Source of the DNA: Apium graveolens | Lineage: Eukaryota > Streptophyta > Magnoliopsida > Apiales > Apiaceae | Reading direction: 5' to 3' | DNA length: 64,000 bases | Assembly: GCF_009905375.1 (NCBI RefSeq) | Contig: NC_133650.1 | Location: forward strand, 297,475,957-297,539,956 | Shown: piece after piece, positions 1 through 12,340 of the stretch | How positions within the stretch are numbered: the stretch's first letter is position 1 | Layout of the letters: every line of letters starts with the position of its first letter | Notes under the pieces: generated by a model | The model's database searches: none | What the model saw: only the letters and a program-made list of their open reading frames with translations | What the model was told of the DNA's origin: nothing | Made by a program: the position numbers and the translations under genes

Positions 1-1
1 T

Positions 2-2491
2 TTGTCAATAAGGCTGTTCTGTGAAGAAAATGGAATCATGCATGAGTTCTCAGCTCCAAGAACACCTCAGCAAAATGGGGTAGTTGAAAGAAAGAACAGA
101 TCTTTGATTGAGGCTGCCAGAACAATGCTTGAAGAATCAAAGTTACCAACATATTTCTGGGCTGAAGCTGTTAATTGTGCCTGCTACACTCAGAATATTT
201 CTTTGATCAATCAAGCTAAAGGCATGACTCCTTATCAGTTGTTCAAGAGAAGAAAACCAACTCTAAACTTTCTTCATGTCTTTGGATGTAAATGCTTTAT
301 ACTGAGGAATCAATCTGACCATAAAGGGAAGTTTGATGCAAAGGCTGATGAAGGGATATTTGTTGGTTACTCAACTGGAAAATCTTATAGGGTCTACAAT
401 CTATAAACCAACATTGTTATGGAATCTGTGCATGTTGTGTTTGATGATAAAAAGATTGATGGACTAACAGATGAGGGACACAATGAGAGACTTAAATTTG
501 ACAACATTGAGATATATTGTGATGATAGTGAAGAGGAGATTGATGGAGATGACACTTCAAAAGGGGTTCAAAATATGCCTTTAGATAATGCACAAAATTC
601 TGCACCCGTTGATAGAGGCAATGCAGTATCCGTTGAAAGACATAGTGCATCATCCGTTGAAGTACAAAATGAAGCATCCGTTGATCATAGTTCATCAACG
701 GATAATCGATTTACATCATCAGTTGATAGAACTCCAAATTCCCTGCAAAGAACCAACAACTCAGGGGGAGTTTCAACTAATCAACACTCTGTCTCATATC
801 ATGACAATACTGAGGCCACCTCATCTAGAGCACATCTTCCACCTCAAAGGAAATGGACCAAGAATCATCCCTTTGAACTGATCATTGGTGATGCATCATC
901 TAAAGTGCAAACAAGAAAAGCTATTCAAGATGAATGTCTGTATAGTAGTTTTCTATCTCAGGAGGAACCTAAGAAAGTGGAAGAAGCTTTATTGGATCCA
1001 GATTGGATATTAGCTATGCAGGAAGAGCTGAACCAATTTGAGAGAAATAAAGTTTGGAAGCTGGTACCCAAACCAAAGAACAAGAGTCCTATTGACACAA
1101 AATGGGTATTCAGAAACAAGATGGATGAAAATGGCATTGTCATAAGGAATAAAGCCATATTGGTTGCTAAAGGCTATTCTCAACAAGAGGGAATAGATTT
1201 TGATGAAACATATGCTCCTGTTGCAAGACTTGAAGCCATCAGAATTTTTCTAGCCTATACAGCCCATGCCAATTTCAAAGTCTATCAAATGGATGTCAAG
1301 AGTGCATTTCTAAATGGGAAATTGGAGGAAGAAGTCTATGTAAGTCAACCTCCAGGGTTTGAAGATCCAAATTTTCCAGACTATGTGTATTATCTGTTGA
1401 AAGCACTCTATGGACTGAAGCAAGCACCTAGAGCCTGGTATGAAACCCTATCAAAATTCCTTTTGGAGAATCACTTCACTAGAGGTACTGTTGATAAAAC
1501 TCTCTTCTTTAGGAATGTTAATGGCTCTAGTATACTTGTTCAAATTTATGTAGATGACATAATATTTGGTTCTAAAGATAATAAACTTTGCAAAAAGTTT
1601 GCTAAGCTAATGCAAAGTAAGTATGAAATGAGCCTGATGGGAGAACTAACCTATTTTCTTGGTTTACAAGTTAAACAAGTTAGTGATGGAATTTTCATTA
1701 GTCAAACTAAATATATTCATGATCTTCTAAAAAGGTTTGACTTAATGGAATGTTCATCTGCAAAAACTCCCATGGCCACTGCCACCAAACTTGAATTAAA
1801 TAAGACTGAAAGGTCTGTGGACATTACAAGTTATAGAGGCATGGTTGGTTCACTTTTATATTTAACTGCTAGCAGACCAGATATAATGTTTGCTACATGT
1901 CTGTGTGCTAGATTTCAAGCTGATCCTAGGGAGTCTCACTTAATTGCTATCAAGAGAATTTTCAGATATCTCAAGGGTACACCAAATTTAGGTATTTGGT
2001 ATCCTAGAGAATCTGGCTTTGATCTAATTGGTTATTCAGATGCAGACTATGCAGGTTGCAAAATAGACAGGATAAGTACAACAGGCTCCTGCCAATTCCT
2101 GGGAAACAAGCTTGTATCATGGTTTAGCAAAAAGCAAAATTCAGTCTCTACTTCTACAGCTGAGGCTGAATACATTGCTGCTGGAAGTTGCTACTCTCAA
2201 GTGTTATGGATGAGGAATCAACTCCTTGATTATGGACTTCATGTTGACAAAATTCCTATCTTTTGTGACAACACAAGTGCCATAGCCATAACAGAGAATC
2301 CTGTGCAGCACTCAAGAACCAAGCACATTGATATCAAGTACCACTTCATCAGGGAGCATGTCATGAATGGTACAGTGGAACTACATTTTGTTCCAAGTGA
2401 ACAACAAATTGCAGACATATTTACCAAGCCACTTGATGAATCAACATTCACAAGATTGGTAAGTGAGCTAGGTATGCTTAATTACTCATAA
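2..2491 (+). pseudogene. pol: Element A pol: integrase C-terminus, reverse transcriptase, RNase H
   Basis: This is the copia polyprotein that reverse-transcribes and integrates the element. The integrase end is visible ([13 protein letters not shown] carries the third acidic residue of the DDE set). Reverse transcriptase follows with [12 protein letters not shown] and the catalytic YVDD box (about 1548-1559). RNase H has its acidic residues in [17 protein letters not shown] and FCDNTSA. A single in-frame TAA at 404-406 breaks the frame where element D has an Arg codon; both sides are in the same frame, so this is a nonsense change. The linker between integrase and RT (about 480-850) is low complexity and holds four copies of the family motif. 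It ends with LNYS, as in D. A full-length pol needs the missing left part. Confidence 0.93.
604..725. repeat. TCAACGGAT motif cluster inside element A pol
   Basis: Perfect copies of ATCCGTTGA lie at 628-636, 652-660 and 676-684, and the reverse complement TCAACGGAT at 695-703. Degenerate copies flank them (604-612 and 717-725). They encode repeated Ser-Val-Glu/Asp in the linker between integrase and RT. The same place in element D (23742-23822) carries ATCCGTCGG/A instead. Confidence 0.9.
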
Positions 2492-2578
2492 AATTTATGT
2501 CCTTATTGCAATTTGAATTGAAGCCTGAAATGTATTAGTTGCTAGAACAAATTTGACTTCTTAACAAAGATTATTCCA

Positions 2579-2732
2579 TCAACGGATATTTCCTATCCGT
2601 TGAAAGTCAAAATTGTTCTGTCATCGGATGTTCATTATCCGTTGAAAGACATATACATTTCTGGAATTTTTATCCGTCAACGGATAAAACTGAAGTACCT
2701 TTCAACGGATGACAGTTTACTTTATCCGTTGA
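2579..2732. promoter_or_regulatory. TCAACGGAT motif cluster upstream of element A ORF2
   Basis: Six perfect copies of the motif lie in the untranslated spacer after pol: TCAACGGAT at 2579-2587, 2677-2685 and 2702-2710, and ATCCGTTGA at 2595-2603, 2637-2645 and 2724-2732, with several degenerate ones (near 2621, 2751 and 2786). The cluster ends about 200 bp upstream of the TATA box of ORF2. The LTR has an equivalent cluster upstream of its own TATA box, so a regulatory role is a reasonable inference. Confidence 0.8.
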
Positions 2733-2929
2733 AATGTCACATCAGTCGATTCAGGTGTTTCACAGCCGTTGATTCTATTTTCTTAACCGTTGATACTCAT
2801 ACATACAGCTTTATGTATTTGTTTTAAAGGTTGTTTTTAGAATACTTACAGTTTATTCTTAAACGGCTGAAATTCACTAACATATATTTATTGTTTAATC
2901 TTTTATTTATACTTTTTAATTTGAGAAAG

Positions 2930-2937
2930 TATATAAG
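2930..2937 (+). promoter_or_regulatory. TATA box of an internal promoter for element A ORF2
   Basis: TATATAAG stands 110 bp before the ORF2 start codon, followed by a T/C-rich leader typical of plant 5' untranslated regions. Element D has TATAAAAG 111 bp before its ORF2 ATG. The conserved box and spacing suggest that ORF2 has its own transcript. Transcription itself is not shown. Confidence 0.6.
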
Positions 2938-3046
2938 CCCTTCTGATTTTTCATTTTTACTTTACGCTTTCTTGAAATTTCAAAGCTTTTACCATTTTCT
3001 CTCTGCAAATCCTTCAAGTTATTCTCTGCAACTTCTACTTACAACA

Positions 3047-6000
3047 ATGGCACCAGTAGTAAAAATTATGTCTCAATCTGGGTTCATCTATGAGAAGAAC
3101 AATTTCATAGCTTTGGTAGCAAAGAATGAAGCCCACTCAGATTATCACAAAATGATGGACTTCATCAAAAACTGTAAACTTAGCTATGCAATGCTAGAAG
3201 CCCCAACGATTTACTGTGAAGTAGTTGAGGAGATTTGGACAACTGCTGAGTTCAACTCCATAGATATGACCATCTCCTTCACTCTCAAAGGTAAAAATCA
3301 CTGTGTTAACTGTGATGATTTACTAGCATGTTTTAAATTGCCTGAGAACAATGCCATGACACCACACACTGATAATGATGTATCCAGCATGTTAGATTCC
3401 ATAGGTTATTCTCTTAACTCTGCTAGTTTAGGGAGTATTAAAAGAAAAGGCCTTAGGAAAGAATGAAGTTTTCTTGGGGATGCCTTTATCAAGGTTTTCT
3501 CTGGGAAAATTAGTAATTTTGATGCCATAACTTCATCTCTTGTTAATATGCTCTATATGCTTGTTTCTGATAGGTATTTTAACTTTAGCAATTATGTTAT
3601 GCTAGAATTGGGTACTAGATTAGGTAACAAAGCTAATAGACCTAATAACATCTATTATGCTAGATTCTTTATGTTATTGGCTAACCATGTTGCTGAAGGT
3701 TTGGTCATAACCAATGAGAATAATAAACTCAAGTGCTGGGCACAAGAGAAAAGAGTTCTTGCAGATTTATTGAGAATGGATCTCAACAGCAGTGTACCAT
3801 TGGTATATTTACCAATCATGGATGCACCTCAGGTAAATGAGGTAATTGTTTCTACAACTCCTACTTCTTCCAACCCCTCTATGTCTTTATCTTCTAGTGT
3901 GCCCATGGAATCTGTGACAATGCCCCAACAAATTCCTACCAAGGTCACCAAAACTAAAATTTCAAAATCAAAGACAAAGAAAACCACCTCTGTTGTTTCT
4001 CAAAAGACAACAGTTGTAACACCTACCCTTAACCCTGAAGGGAGTGAACAGGGTGTGAGTGGTGAGGGGAGGGGTGAACATCAAAGAAACCCCCAGGATA
4101 AGGAAGGAGAGATAAGTGCTTCCCAAGCTAGCCAAGCCACAGTTTCTCAAAAAGCTGTGGTGGTTGAAAAGGTCTCTAGCTCATCCCTAGCTGCATTCTC
4201 CCAAAAGGATGTAACTATTGAAAATAGTTCCCAACCAGGAACACAGAACAAACGAGGGAGGGACACTGAAGCCAAACACTCGCCAACAAAAGCTTTTATT
4301 AGAAGAAAGAGGGCTAGAACCCAATCTTCTACACAGGGTGCACACACTGCACAGATACATCCATCTGTATCTATGCCTTCTCAAACTCAGTTTGATGTGG
4401 CTCCAACAAATGTGGAGTCACAGCCCCATTTTCTCACAATTCACACACATCAATCACCACACACTTCATCACCATCTCTGGATGTGGATATGTTATTCCC
4501 ATCAATTCCTGATTCTCCCTCTTTACAACTCAGGGAGGAGCCCCACTCAAATACAGGTGATCATCATCTTTTAGATGATTTGTTGGATCACCCGCAAATT
4601 CTTTCAGATGTAATTGAAGGATCTGTGTCACCAAAACTTAAATCAATCCACACAGATTCAACAGTTATATCACTTTCAATTTCTACTTCTTTTCCTTCTT
4701 CAACGGATATCACTCATCCGTTGACAAGTGGTTGTTCTTCAACGGATAAGCTTAACAGCAGTTATCCGTTGATACCATCAGTGTCACCTTCAACGGCTAT
4801 TCCATATCTGTTGATAGTCTCTACACACAATTGAAATAATTCCAAGTGTAGAAGACATGATTACTGTACAATCACTTTTAGGACTGAGGGAAGGGAGTGA
4901 CAATTTGAGTGAGAGGCTAGGTTGCACCCAGGCAAAAGGAGAGATTGAGAGCTCAAATATGCATGCTATTTCTTCCAGTATGGCAAAAGTAAGTGAGAGG
5001 AGTACCACCTTAGAAGGTGAAGGTGAGGAAGTGAGGAGTGTGAGCCAGGGGGAGCCCCTGATGCAAGAATATAGAGAAAAAGAGAGAAAGGCAGGTACAG
5101 CAGATATAAGGGTGGATCCAGCCATTGCTAATGAGTCAATGATTGTGGATGATGCTGAAAAGGAAAGACAATTTCAGCAACATTACAAAGCTGTAATTGA
5201 TAACATTTCCTTGGATGCTGACACTTTTACTCATCCTGTGTCAGCCTATCAGTTGTTGGCTGCTCAGGGCAATGAGGAGGCAGAAAAGACACTACATCTA
5301 GTACATACAACAGAATCTCTTCAAAGGGATAAAGCTGCTATTAACAAGATGCCTTCTATAGCTGGTGAGTCATCTGAGGAATTTGGAGTAAATTCTGATG
5401 ATGATGACTCTGTTTCTTTTGATGGAAGCATGAACTTAGGGGGAGATGAAAGCCCTAGTTCTATTCCAAATTTACCTGAATGGGCCTTGACAAAGGAGTC
5501 TACACCAGGGCAATTCAATGTCTCCTTAGTCAAACAAATCAGTACTATCCAACAGGCCATTCAGAAAACTTCACATGCTGGTACCAAGGCAATCCTTACA
5601 GCTCACATGGACTCACTGCATCTCATGAAGTTGCAGCAAGTAAGCCAGAATCAGAGTGTGGATGAACTCAAGAAGGATATTGCTGACTTGAAATCCTACA
5701 ATTCTGAAAAATTGGATTCAGTCATGCCCTATGGTACAATGAAGGACTTATTGTTGAGATTGAAAAAGGATTCAAATACTGAAAAGAGGCTGGCTAAGTT
5801 AGAAGACAGAGTCCAAGTTATTGAAAATTTTGTGGCCAGCATTCTTCACAACCAACAATCTCAAACAAGTCTACTTATGCAGCTGGTAAAGGCACAAGGC
5901 TTGACCCCTCTCCTTGCTGATAACAAAAAGGGGGAGAGAAAAAGGGAAGGGGAGGGAGAGCCATCTACAAAAATCCAGATATCTAAAGTGCTAGTTCCTG

Positions 6001-7602
6001 CCATCACTACTTCTCCAATTATGCAGATCAAAGGAAAGCCTGATGGAATTGACCTAATTCAGCTAGCAGCAGCTAAAATTCAAGTGAAAGAGCAAAGGAG
6101 GAGAATTGATGAAAGGGTGCAACAAATGTTTGGCTCAACACAAGATAAATCAATATCTGTGAAACATAGCACAAAGGTTGAACCAATCATTATGGAGCAC
6201 AAGCCAGAAAGGAAGAATAAGGTTGGAGAGACTTCTTTCAAGAATCTAAAACCTATGGTTCTCAAGCCCAACACTAGATCCAGCAAGGACTCCACAAAGA
6301 ACCCCCTAGACTTTGCTCAGATGAAAGAAGTGGACTTTCCTCTTCCAAAGCCTGATGAAGACAAAGTTTTGGGTGCTAACATCATAAAGTACAAGGAGAC
6401 CAAGGACATAGTTGAAAGAATAAAAATGGCCATTATCTTTAGAGAGGGAAAGAGTATCTGTGTGATGCAAGGACATCCCAAATTCCTAAAGGCCAAGAGG
6501 GAAGAAACCAAAAGGTTGAAGAAAGAAGCTGAAAAACTCAAGGCTGACAAAAGAGCACAAGCAAAGCTTGAACAACAGCTAAAGTCAAGTCAAGTTGAAG
6601 GAGAGAAAGGAATTGAAGTCAGGGGTGAAGACAAGATTGCAAACCTAGATGAGGTTTTTGGGAGTATATTTGGTGAGAGTATGGAGGAAAGAGAGGAATG
6701 GCAGAAGGGAAACAGAAGAAAGGCCAAGGCACATAGAAGGAGTGAAGATAACACTGAAGAAACTAAATCAATATCTAAACCACTACCTTCCATACCTGAA
6801 CCTTGTGTTGCTGATCCCACTATAAACATTCATGGTGAACTAATCATCCCAAAAGAGGAACCTATTGATTGGGACACCATCAAATTGCCTACCTTTTTAG
6901 CCACTCTTCCACTACCAAAGAAACAGAAAAGAAAATCCAAATCTACACCTCCCCTAACCTCTAAGAAATTCACTTAAAAATAAAAACCTAAGCCTAAGCC
7001 ACCCATTTCTAAAGATGATTATGTTCACATCTGTGACATAAAAGAAATTTCAGACATTGAACTCTATCTGGATGAGCTGGAGGATGGAGCTGGAGGATGT
7101 AAGGGGAATAGCTGCCTACAGACAGCTATCAGAGAGATTGGTGTTCAGATACAAAGGAGTTGGGGAAAGAACATGGCCTCTCTACAGGATTCTGAATGAA
7201 GGCTACTCTACCTTGATCAGAGTCTTTTCAGCCATACAAAAGGATTCTGGCTTTACCAGGACTGCCAAGACTGAAATTCTCAACAAGATTGCCAACATAA
7301 GGAAAACTTGGAGGGAGCCCAATGTTTTGCCCAGAACCTTACTCATTCAAGAGAGGGGAACTACAATTCACAAATCACCTCATTGGTTGATGGAATTCAG
7401 AGATGATAAAGGAGTCAGAAGATTTTTCAGACTTGAAGACCAACTCAAGATTGCCAGCAATGAAACTCTCAAGGAAATGCAATCTAAGTTGGATATCAGT
7501 GATGAAGATGAAGCTGAATTCTACAGATAACTCCAACTCCAAATTGAGGAAAATGACAAAGGGCTAGGAAAGAAAACAAGGGAACAAAGAAGAAAAAGAT
7601 GA
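3047..7602 (+). pseudogene. Element A ORF2 (extra ORF after pol, 'env-like' position), broken
   Basis: This long ORF of unknown function starts at ATG 3047 (MAPVVKIMSQSGF). The N-terminal domain (to about 3720) contains the conserved block around KEW..F and YYARFFMLLANH shared with B, C and D. A Ser/Thr/Pro- and Lys-rich middle follows (3800-5400), then a predicted coiled coil (about 5520-5900, DELKKDIADL and RLAKLEDRVQVIENF), the KKGER motif at about 5926, a basic Lys/Glu-rich stretch and a C-terminal module (7057-7530, with HWLMEFRDDKG). Breaks relative to D are a TGA at 3464-3466 (Trp in D), a deletion frameshift near 4820-4857, a further stop at 6975-6977, a frame change near 7057-7090 and a TAA at 7528-7530; the ancestral stop is probably TGA 7600-7602. 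Sireviruses often carry an 'envelope-like' gene here, but I see no signal peptide or membrane segment, so that name is not supported. Confidence 0.85.
4700..4772. repeat. Two inverted pairs of TCAACGGAT in element A ORF2
   Basis: TCAACGGAT at 4700-4708 faces ATCCGTTGA at 4716-4724, and TCAACGGAT at 4739-4747 faces ATCCGTTGA at 4764-4772. Start-to-start spacings are 16 and 25 bp, with 39 bp between the pairs. Element D keeps exactly these spacings (27803/27819 and 27842/27867), but three of its four arms have changed to the CGACGGAT type. Confidence 0.88.
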
Positions 7603-7780
7603 TTTGCTCAGACTAAAGGAGCACCCTTGGAAATTCTGTAAATCTTCAATTACCTCCTAGTACATACACTTTTGCAGCACTTTTAAATTTCTACTTAGTT
7701 TCAATTCATATATTTGTTAAGTGTTTTGTTATCATCAAGTTAACCCTGAATTTATGTCTACAATTCTTATAGACATAAAT

Positions 7781-7790
7781 AGGGGGAGAT
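7781..7790 (+). other. Polypurine tract of element A
   Basis: AGGGGGAGAT lies immediately before the LTR start at 7791. It primes plus-strand DNA synthesis in LTR retrotransposons. Elements B and E have the identical tract. Confidence 0.88.
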
Positions 7791-8814
7791 TGTTAGGAAT
7801 ATATATGCATTAGTTTGATGATATGTTTAACAAAACACTTAAGTAGAAGTTTAGTGTTTGTAGCCTCAACGGATAAGACCATTTTGGCTATCCGTTGATG
7901 GTGCAGCTTTACTTAGAAATAAGTCTAGTGTTGTAGCACATTTCAGTCTCTGTATTTGAGATATAATTCTTAGAAGTTGAGAGAAAATATAAGTCATGTT
8001 GACTAATAGAAGATATGCAAATAGGAAGGCCAATTGTAAATATTTCATGCCTTGTAATTTTGTATAAATGAAGTGGTATCAACAGATATCTTAAAGACCT
8101 TCAACGGATGAGAAACAAAGCTTCAACGGATGTCTATAAAGCTTCAACGGATAGAGCTTCAACTGCTAACACATCAACGGATAAAGCCATCAACGGATGA
8201 AGGCTTCAACGGATGTTCTGTTAAATAGCAGTTGATAAGTGGTAGTTGTAACAGCAGACAGAGGCACATGGGTTGTCAGAGATAACTGAAATGTGGAAGC
8301 CTAATTTCAGGAACATCAGAAAAAGCAGCCGTTCTACTCTAGTACAAAGAGGCAATAGTCAACAAAGTACTTGAGTGATATGGAGAAGAAACAAGTGGAG
8401 AACTTATTTTATTATTGTATTTTTATCTTTGTCTTCACTTGTACACTTGGTGATATATAAACCAAGTAGCAGCTAGTAATTAGATAAGAATTTTTCCAGT
8501 GCTGTTTAGAAAAATCTTGAGAGAAAAATTATCTAGTTTGTACTAGGATGCAGCTGTGATCAACATCTAGAATCACAGATTTTCTGAAATACCATCTCTG
8601 GTGGAACAACAATCCACCAGAAAAGTTTTTAAGGTCTGTTGTGTTCTTTACATTAGTGCTTGAATATATATTTGTCTGTATTAGCTTAAGCAATTCACAC
8701 ACTTGTTTATCTTGAACACAAAGCCTTTAAAACTGCTCAAAACTTGAAAAAGTTTTGAGATTTACATTCAACCCCCCTTCTGTAAATCTCATTGTTAGTC
8801 CACTAGGAATAACA
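7791..8814 (+). repeat. 3' LTR of element A (1,024 bp)
   Basis: It begins TGTTAGGAAT after the polypurine tract and ends GGAATAACA, giving TGTTA/TAACA inverted ends. Eight perfect TCAACGGAT motifs lie inside: 7866-7874, 7890-7898 (reverse), 8101-8109, 8123-8131, 8144-8152, 8174-8182, 8190-8198 and 8206-8214. The last six are all in direct orientation. A TATA box, TATATAAA, follows at 8454-8461, about 240-350 bp downstream of the cluster. A run of C with CTTCTGTAAATC near the end (about 8770-8790) is typical of these LTRs. The 5' partner is outside the window. Confidence 0.9.
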
Positions 8815-8816
8815 TA

Positions 8817-11800
8817 AATGTTGATCTGCTAAGACTGATTTGCACAACCTCTACTGTGGCCGATGATTTTAAATCTTTTTCATTCACCGTGGCAAACACA
8901 TAGTATGTGGTTGATGAAACAGTCGTCAATCGAGCTTTAAATTTTCCTATGGACAATTTCTGTAATTTGCCCTCTGAAAATGATATTTCAAACTTTTTCC
9001 ATGTTATTCACTATCAGGGGGTGATCAATTTAACCAAACTTTCAAAATCCAATTTGGTGTCTGAATGGGACATTTTCTTCGATACACTTTCTAAAGTGTT
9101 TGCCAACTGCACTAAATCCAACTTTCACAACATCACTTCCACTCTGCAGTATATTGGTCTTGCGGTTGTTTTCAATCAAAGGATCAATTTTGGCAAACTA
9201 CTTTTACCCATTCTCTTGAGACGTCTCACTACTGCTTTACGTGATCATTCTACAAATCGTAGGGTCTCGTGTTACTATGCTCGTTTTCTCATGCTTATAG
9301 CAGATCATCTTCTCACACCTGAGCATAAGGCTCTGTTTGCTAACTCAGCAGTAACCGAACCCCCTCCTGTAAGCAAAAAGATTTACACCCGCCAAGACAC
9401 AACTTTCAAATTCATGCAAGTTCCAGTACTTGTATCTGCTTTCATGGCCACTTATATTCCCTTACCTATTTTTAATCTTCCCGGTTATGAACAACAAGCT
9501 CAACCTCCAGTGGTTCAAGCCACCCAGGCTCCTCCAACATCAGATGCTCTTCCATTACAGGTAGTAATTCCTCACTCTCACTCCAGTCCTACTTCTGTTG
9601 AAAGACCCCCAGTGGTTGATAGGGCTGACCATGAAGTTGTAGAACCACAGCTTCAATCCCAGGTCATAGAGACAAACACAGTTTCATAATCTATCTCAAC
9701 CTCTCCCCCACTGTCTAAAATGTTACCCAGAAGGTTAATAGGAAGTAGTGTACTGGTGGATGTGAATGAACCCTCAGCTCTGCCTCCTCCGAAGAAAAGA
9801 AGAACATTTACTGAGGCATCTGAAAGCCCATCCTTGTCCTCCCAACAAAACATGGACTTTGAAATGGCCACTGAACAGTTACTAGAAACATCCTCTCAAC
9901 AAGATGAATCTATTGAAATTCGCCATAGGGCCATGGCATCTTGTACTGAGTCAAGCACAATTCCATTACTCACAATGGAACCATACATACCCACAGATGT
10001 TACTCAGGACACAGAGCGAGGAGTGCACATGGAGTCGGTTACAGTGTCTGCCATAGTTACGGCAGAAGAGCAGTCACATGCTTCTGAGGGAAAATCTGAC
10101 TCTCAGCCACCTTTAATAGAGTCATTTTCTCCCCTCCCAGATCCAACACCTCTGGCTCCCTCACGGGATTCTCCACTCGCAGATTTATCTGGAGAAAGTG
10201 GAGGGCAACTCGGTCAATCTATCCCTGAAGCAATTCAGACATCTATTTCACATGAAATGATAGGTTTGACTGAAGATCGGGACTCGCGAATTCCCATTGC
10301 ACCACCACTGACCTCTCTTGAAGAGGCTAGGGTGATTTTAAATGCAGGTACAGAAGATCAGCCTCAGGAAGACTCCTCACGAGCAATTATATTGAGAGAT
10401 ACACATGCACGTGAGATGAGTGAATTAAACAGGAGAGATATTCATATGAGCGCACACACAGACACAAACACTGAAAATCTGTTAGCTCAAATTGCTGATC
10501 TCAAGGAATAACTTGCAAAAAGTCAGGCTGAAGCTAAATCATTCAAAGCACAAGTGGTTGAACGGTCTTCTTCTTCCACCTCTGTCAATAATCAGTTGGC
10601 TCTTATCAGGACTGAAATATCAGATTTGAAGACATCTGTTGTATCAAAGCTTAACTCAATCCAGGAATCTCCAACGTTATCAGCTGACGACATTTCAAAC
10701 TTCTGCTCACTACATACAAGAATGACTTCTCTTGAAGACTTGGTTGAAATGAATCATTCACTGGATTCCTCCAGATTTCTGAAGATAGAGACGGGTATGG
10801 AACATCTGAATGAAGGGATGAAGCACCTGTACTACATGATCAAAAATTCTCACTGCCCTAATGAAGAACAAAGGACTTTCTTTGAAGGGCCGTCTGGTGG
10901 AGGCTCAGGCTCGGGAGGTGATGGAGGTCATGGAGGATCTAAAGGAAAGTCTGTAGAGGATTCCTCAACTAAGGGGAGAAGAAAGGAAGAAGTGATAAGG
11001 GAAAAGAAAAAGAGTCATCTGCTGGAGGCACAGGGAAGCCTGATGATATCTACTATAGTGGAGAACAGGATGACTTTGATATTTGTGACGTTCCCACTGA
11101 ACCAGTCTTGGGAGATAAAGATGGTTTCTTTGAAGCTGAGGAGGAAAGTGATTTTGGAGAATGGGAAGAGGAAGCTCCAGTGGATCCTCTGTTTGAGAAA
11201 GAGTTTCAGCAGCAGCAGTCAGAGATGAAAAGAAAAGAAGCTGAACTCAAAAAGGTCTCCCAGATCATTGACATGAGGAAAGACATACAAAGAACAGAAA
11301 CTCTTCAAAAGTAACGTCTTCATGACATTAAGGCTCAAGAAAGGAGAAGAGATGTCAGACTGAAGATTGGTGAAAATGGGATAAAGTTAGGAGAGTACTT
11401 GATATGCCTCAGCTGAGCACAAACAATGATAGACAGTTTCTACATCTTCTGGACAAGCTGGAGATCTCTAATCCAAACAATGACATGTACATGAATGCTA
11501 TAAAGACTGAAGTCTCAAGGATCACAGCTGCCTTTGACAGATCCCTAAATGAGATGAGCATATTTGTATATTATCAGAGCGAAGGATCTTTCAAGGTGTC
11601 ACTTCATCTATTTGAGATTCGTTCTTTATCAGAGATTTGGGTTCTTCTCAACAAAGTAAAAAGAAGCTCGGAATTGAATGAAGTTCTTTGAGAAAGGCTC
11701 AAAGAGTTTGCCAGCAGGGATAGTCCTCAAGTGGTCAACAATCCTCATTAGGTAAGATTCTTTAAGTCTGACTGTCTTCAAATCTGCCAGCTCGATTCAC

Positions 11801-12078
11801 AATCTCTTAAAGACTACTCAGCTAAGCATCTGGTCTGGATGGAACATCACTTAAGAACTGCTGGATATTCATCCATGTTAAAAACTCAAGCAGCTGATCT
11901 GATTCAAGCTTATTGTGAAAAGAATATTAAAAGGTATAATCAACTCAAGAATAAGCTAAAGACAGTTGGAGTTCAACCAGTCAGGCCAGACAGCTTCACT
12001 TCAGAAAAGGATCGTGTCTTTGACAAGGAGTTGCTTCAAGATTTAGAAGAAGGTGAAGTCAGAAGAGAAGACAACTGA
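8817..12078 (+). pseudogene. Element B ORF2, truncated by element A and broken
   Basis: This is the B version of the extra ORF, read open from the junction with A (8817). It has the N-terminal domain (EWDIFF at about 9063, CYYARFLMLIADH at about 9270), a low-complexity middle, a PPPKKRRTF basic patch (near 9780) that could be a nuclear signal, a coiled coil (about 10470-10850), a Gly/Ser/acidic region and a C-terminal module (about 11404-12078). Stops lie at 8901-8903, 9687-9689, 10509-10511, 11312-11314 and 11689-11691; frame changes lie near 10970-11100 and 11320-11400. The start codon is to the left, beyond the A insertion. Function is unknown. The N-terminal domain resembles those of A, C and D, while the rest has diverged strongly. 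Confidence 0.8.
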
Positions 12079-12340
12079 ATTCAATTAGCTCAAAACTCAA
12101 TGTAATATGATTAGAGCTTTATGAATCAAGATAGACTAATGTAGTTATATGTTCAGGCTAGAGGAACATCTATCTTGTATTCACTTGTAAATTTCTTTTG
12201 GAATCTGGAAAATGTTAAATATAATCCAGAACTTTTTTGCTATTTACTTTGCATTACTGTTTATATCTTTTTCTTATTTGTTAGTTGAGTTATCCTCTAG
12301 GTATTTGTTGTTATTGTCTAACAAGCAAATAGGGGGAGAT

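Larger units (their letters stand above)
1..8814 (+). mobile_element. Element A: Sirevirus-like Ty1/copia retrotransposon, 3' part (integrase to 3' LTR)
   Basis: The window opens inside the integrase of a copia element. In order there follow the integrase C-terminus, reverse transcriptase and RNase H (to 2491), a spacer with motif repeats and a TATA box, a second long ORF (3047-7602), a polypurine tract and a 1,024-bp 3' LTR ending at 8814. Copia domain order plus an extra long ORF after pol is the Sirevirus plan. The base after the LTR re-enters the ORF2 of element B in an open frame, so A is inserted in B. Its 5' half and left target duplication are outside the window. It closely matches element D in layout, LTR length (1,024 versus 1,020 bp) and proteins. 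Confidence 0.93.

Noticed and set aside
492..698. Minus-strand and alternate-frame ORFs over the motif cluster (also 588-881 and 23582-23839)
   Set aside because: They are shadows of pol produced by the repeated motif.
3047..7602. Calling ORF2 an envelope gene
   Set aside because: Position fits the 'env-like' label used for Sireviruses, but I see no signal peptide, transmembrane segment or glycoprotein features.
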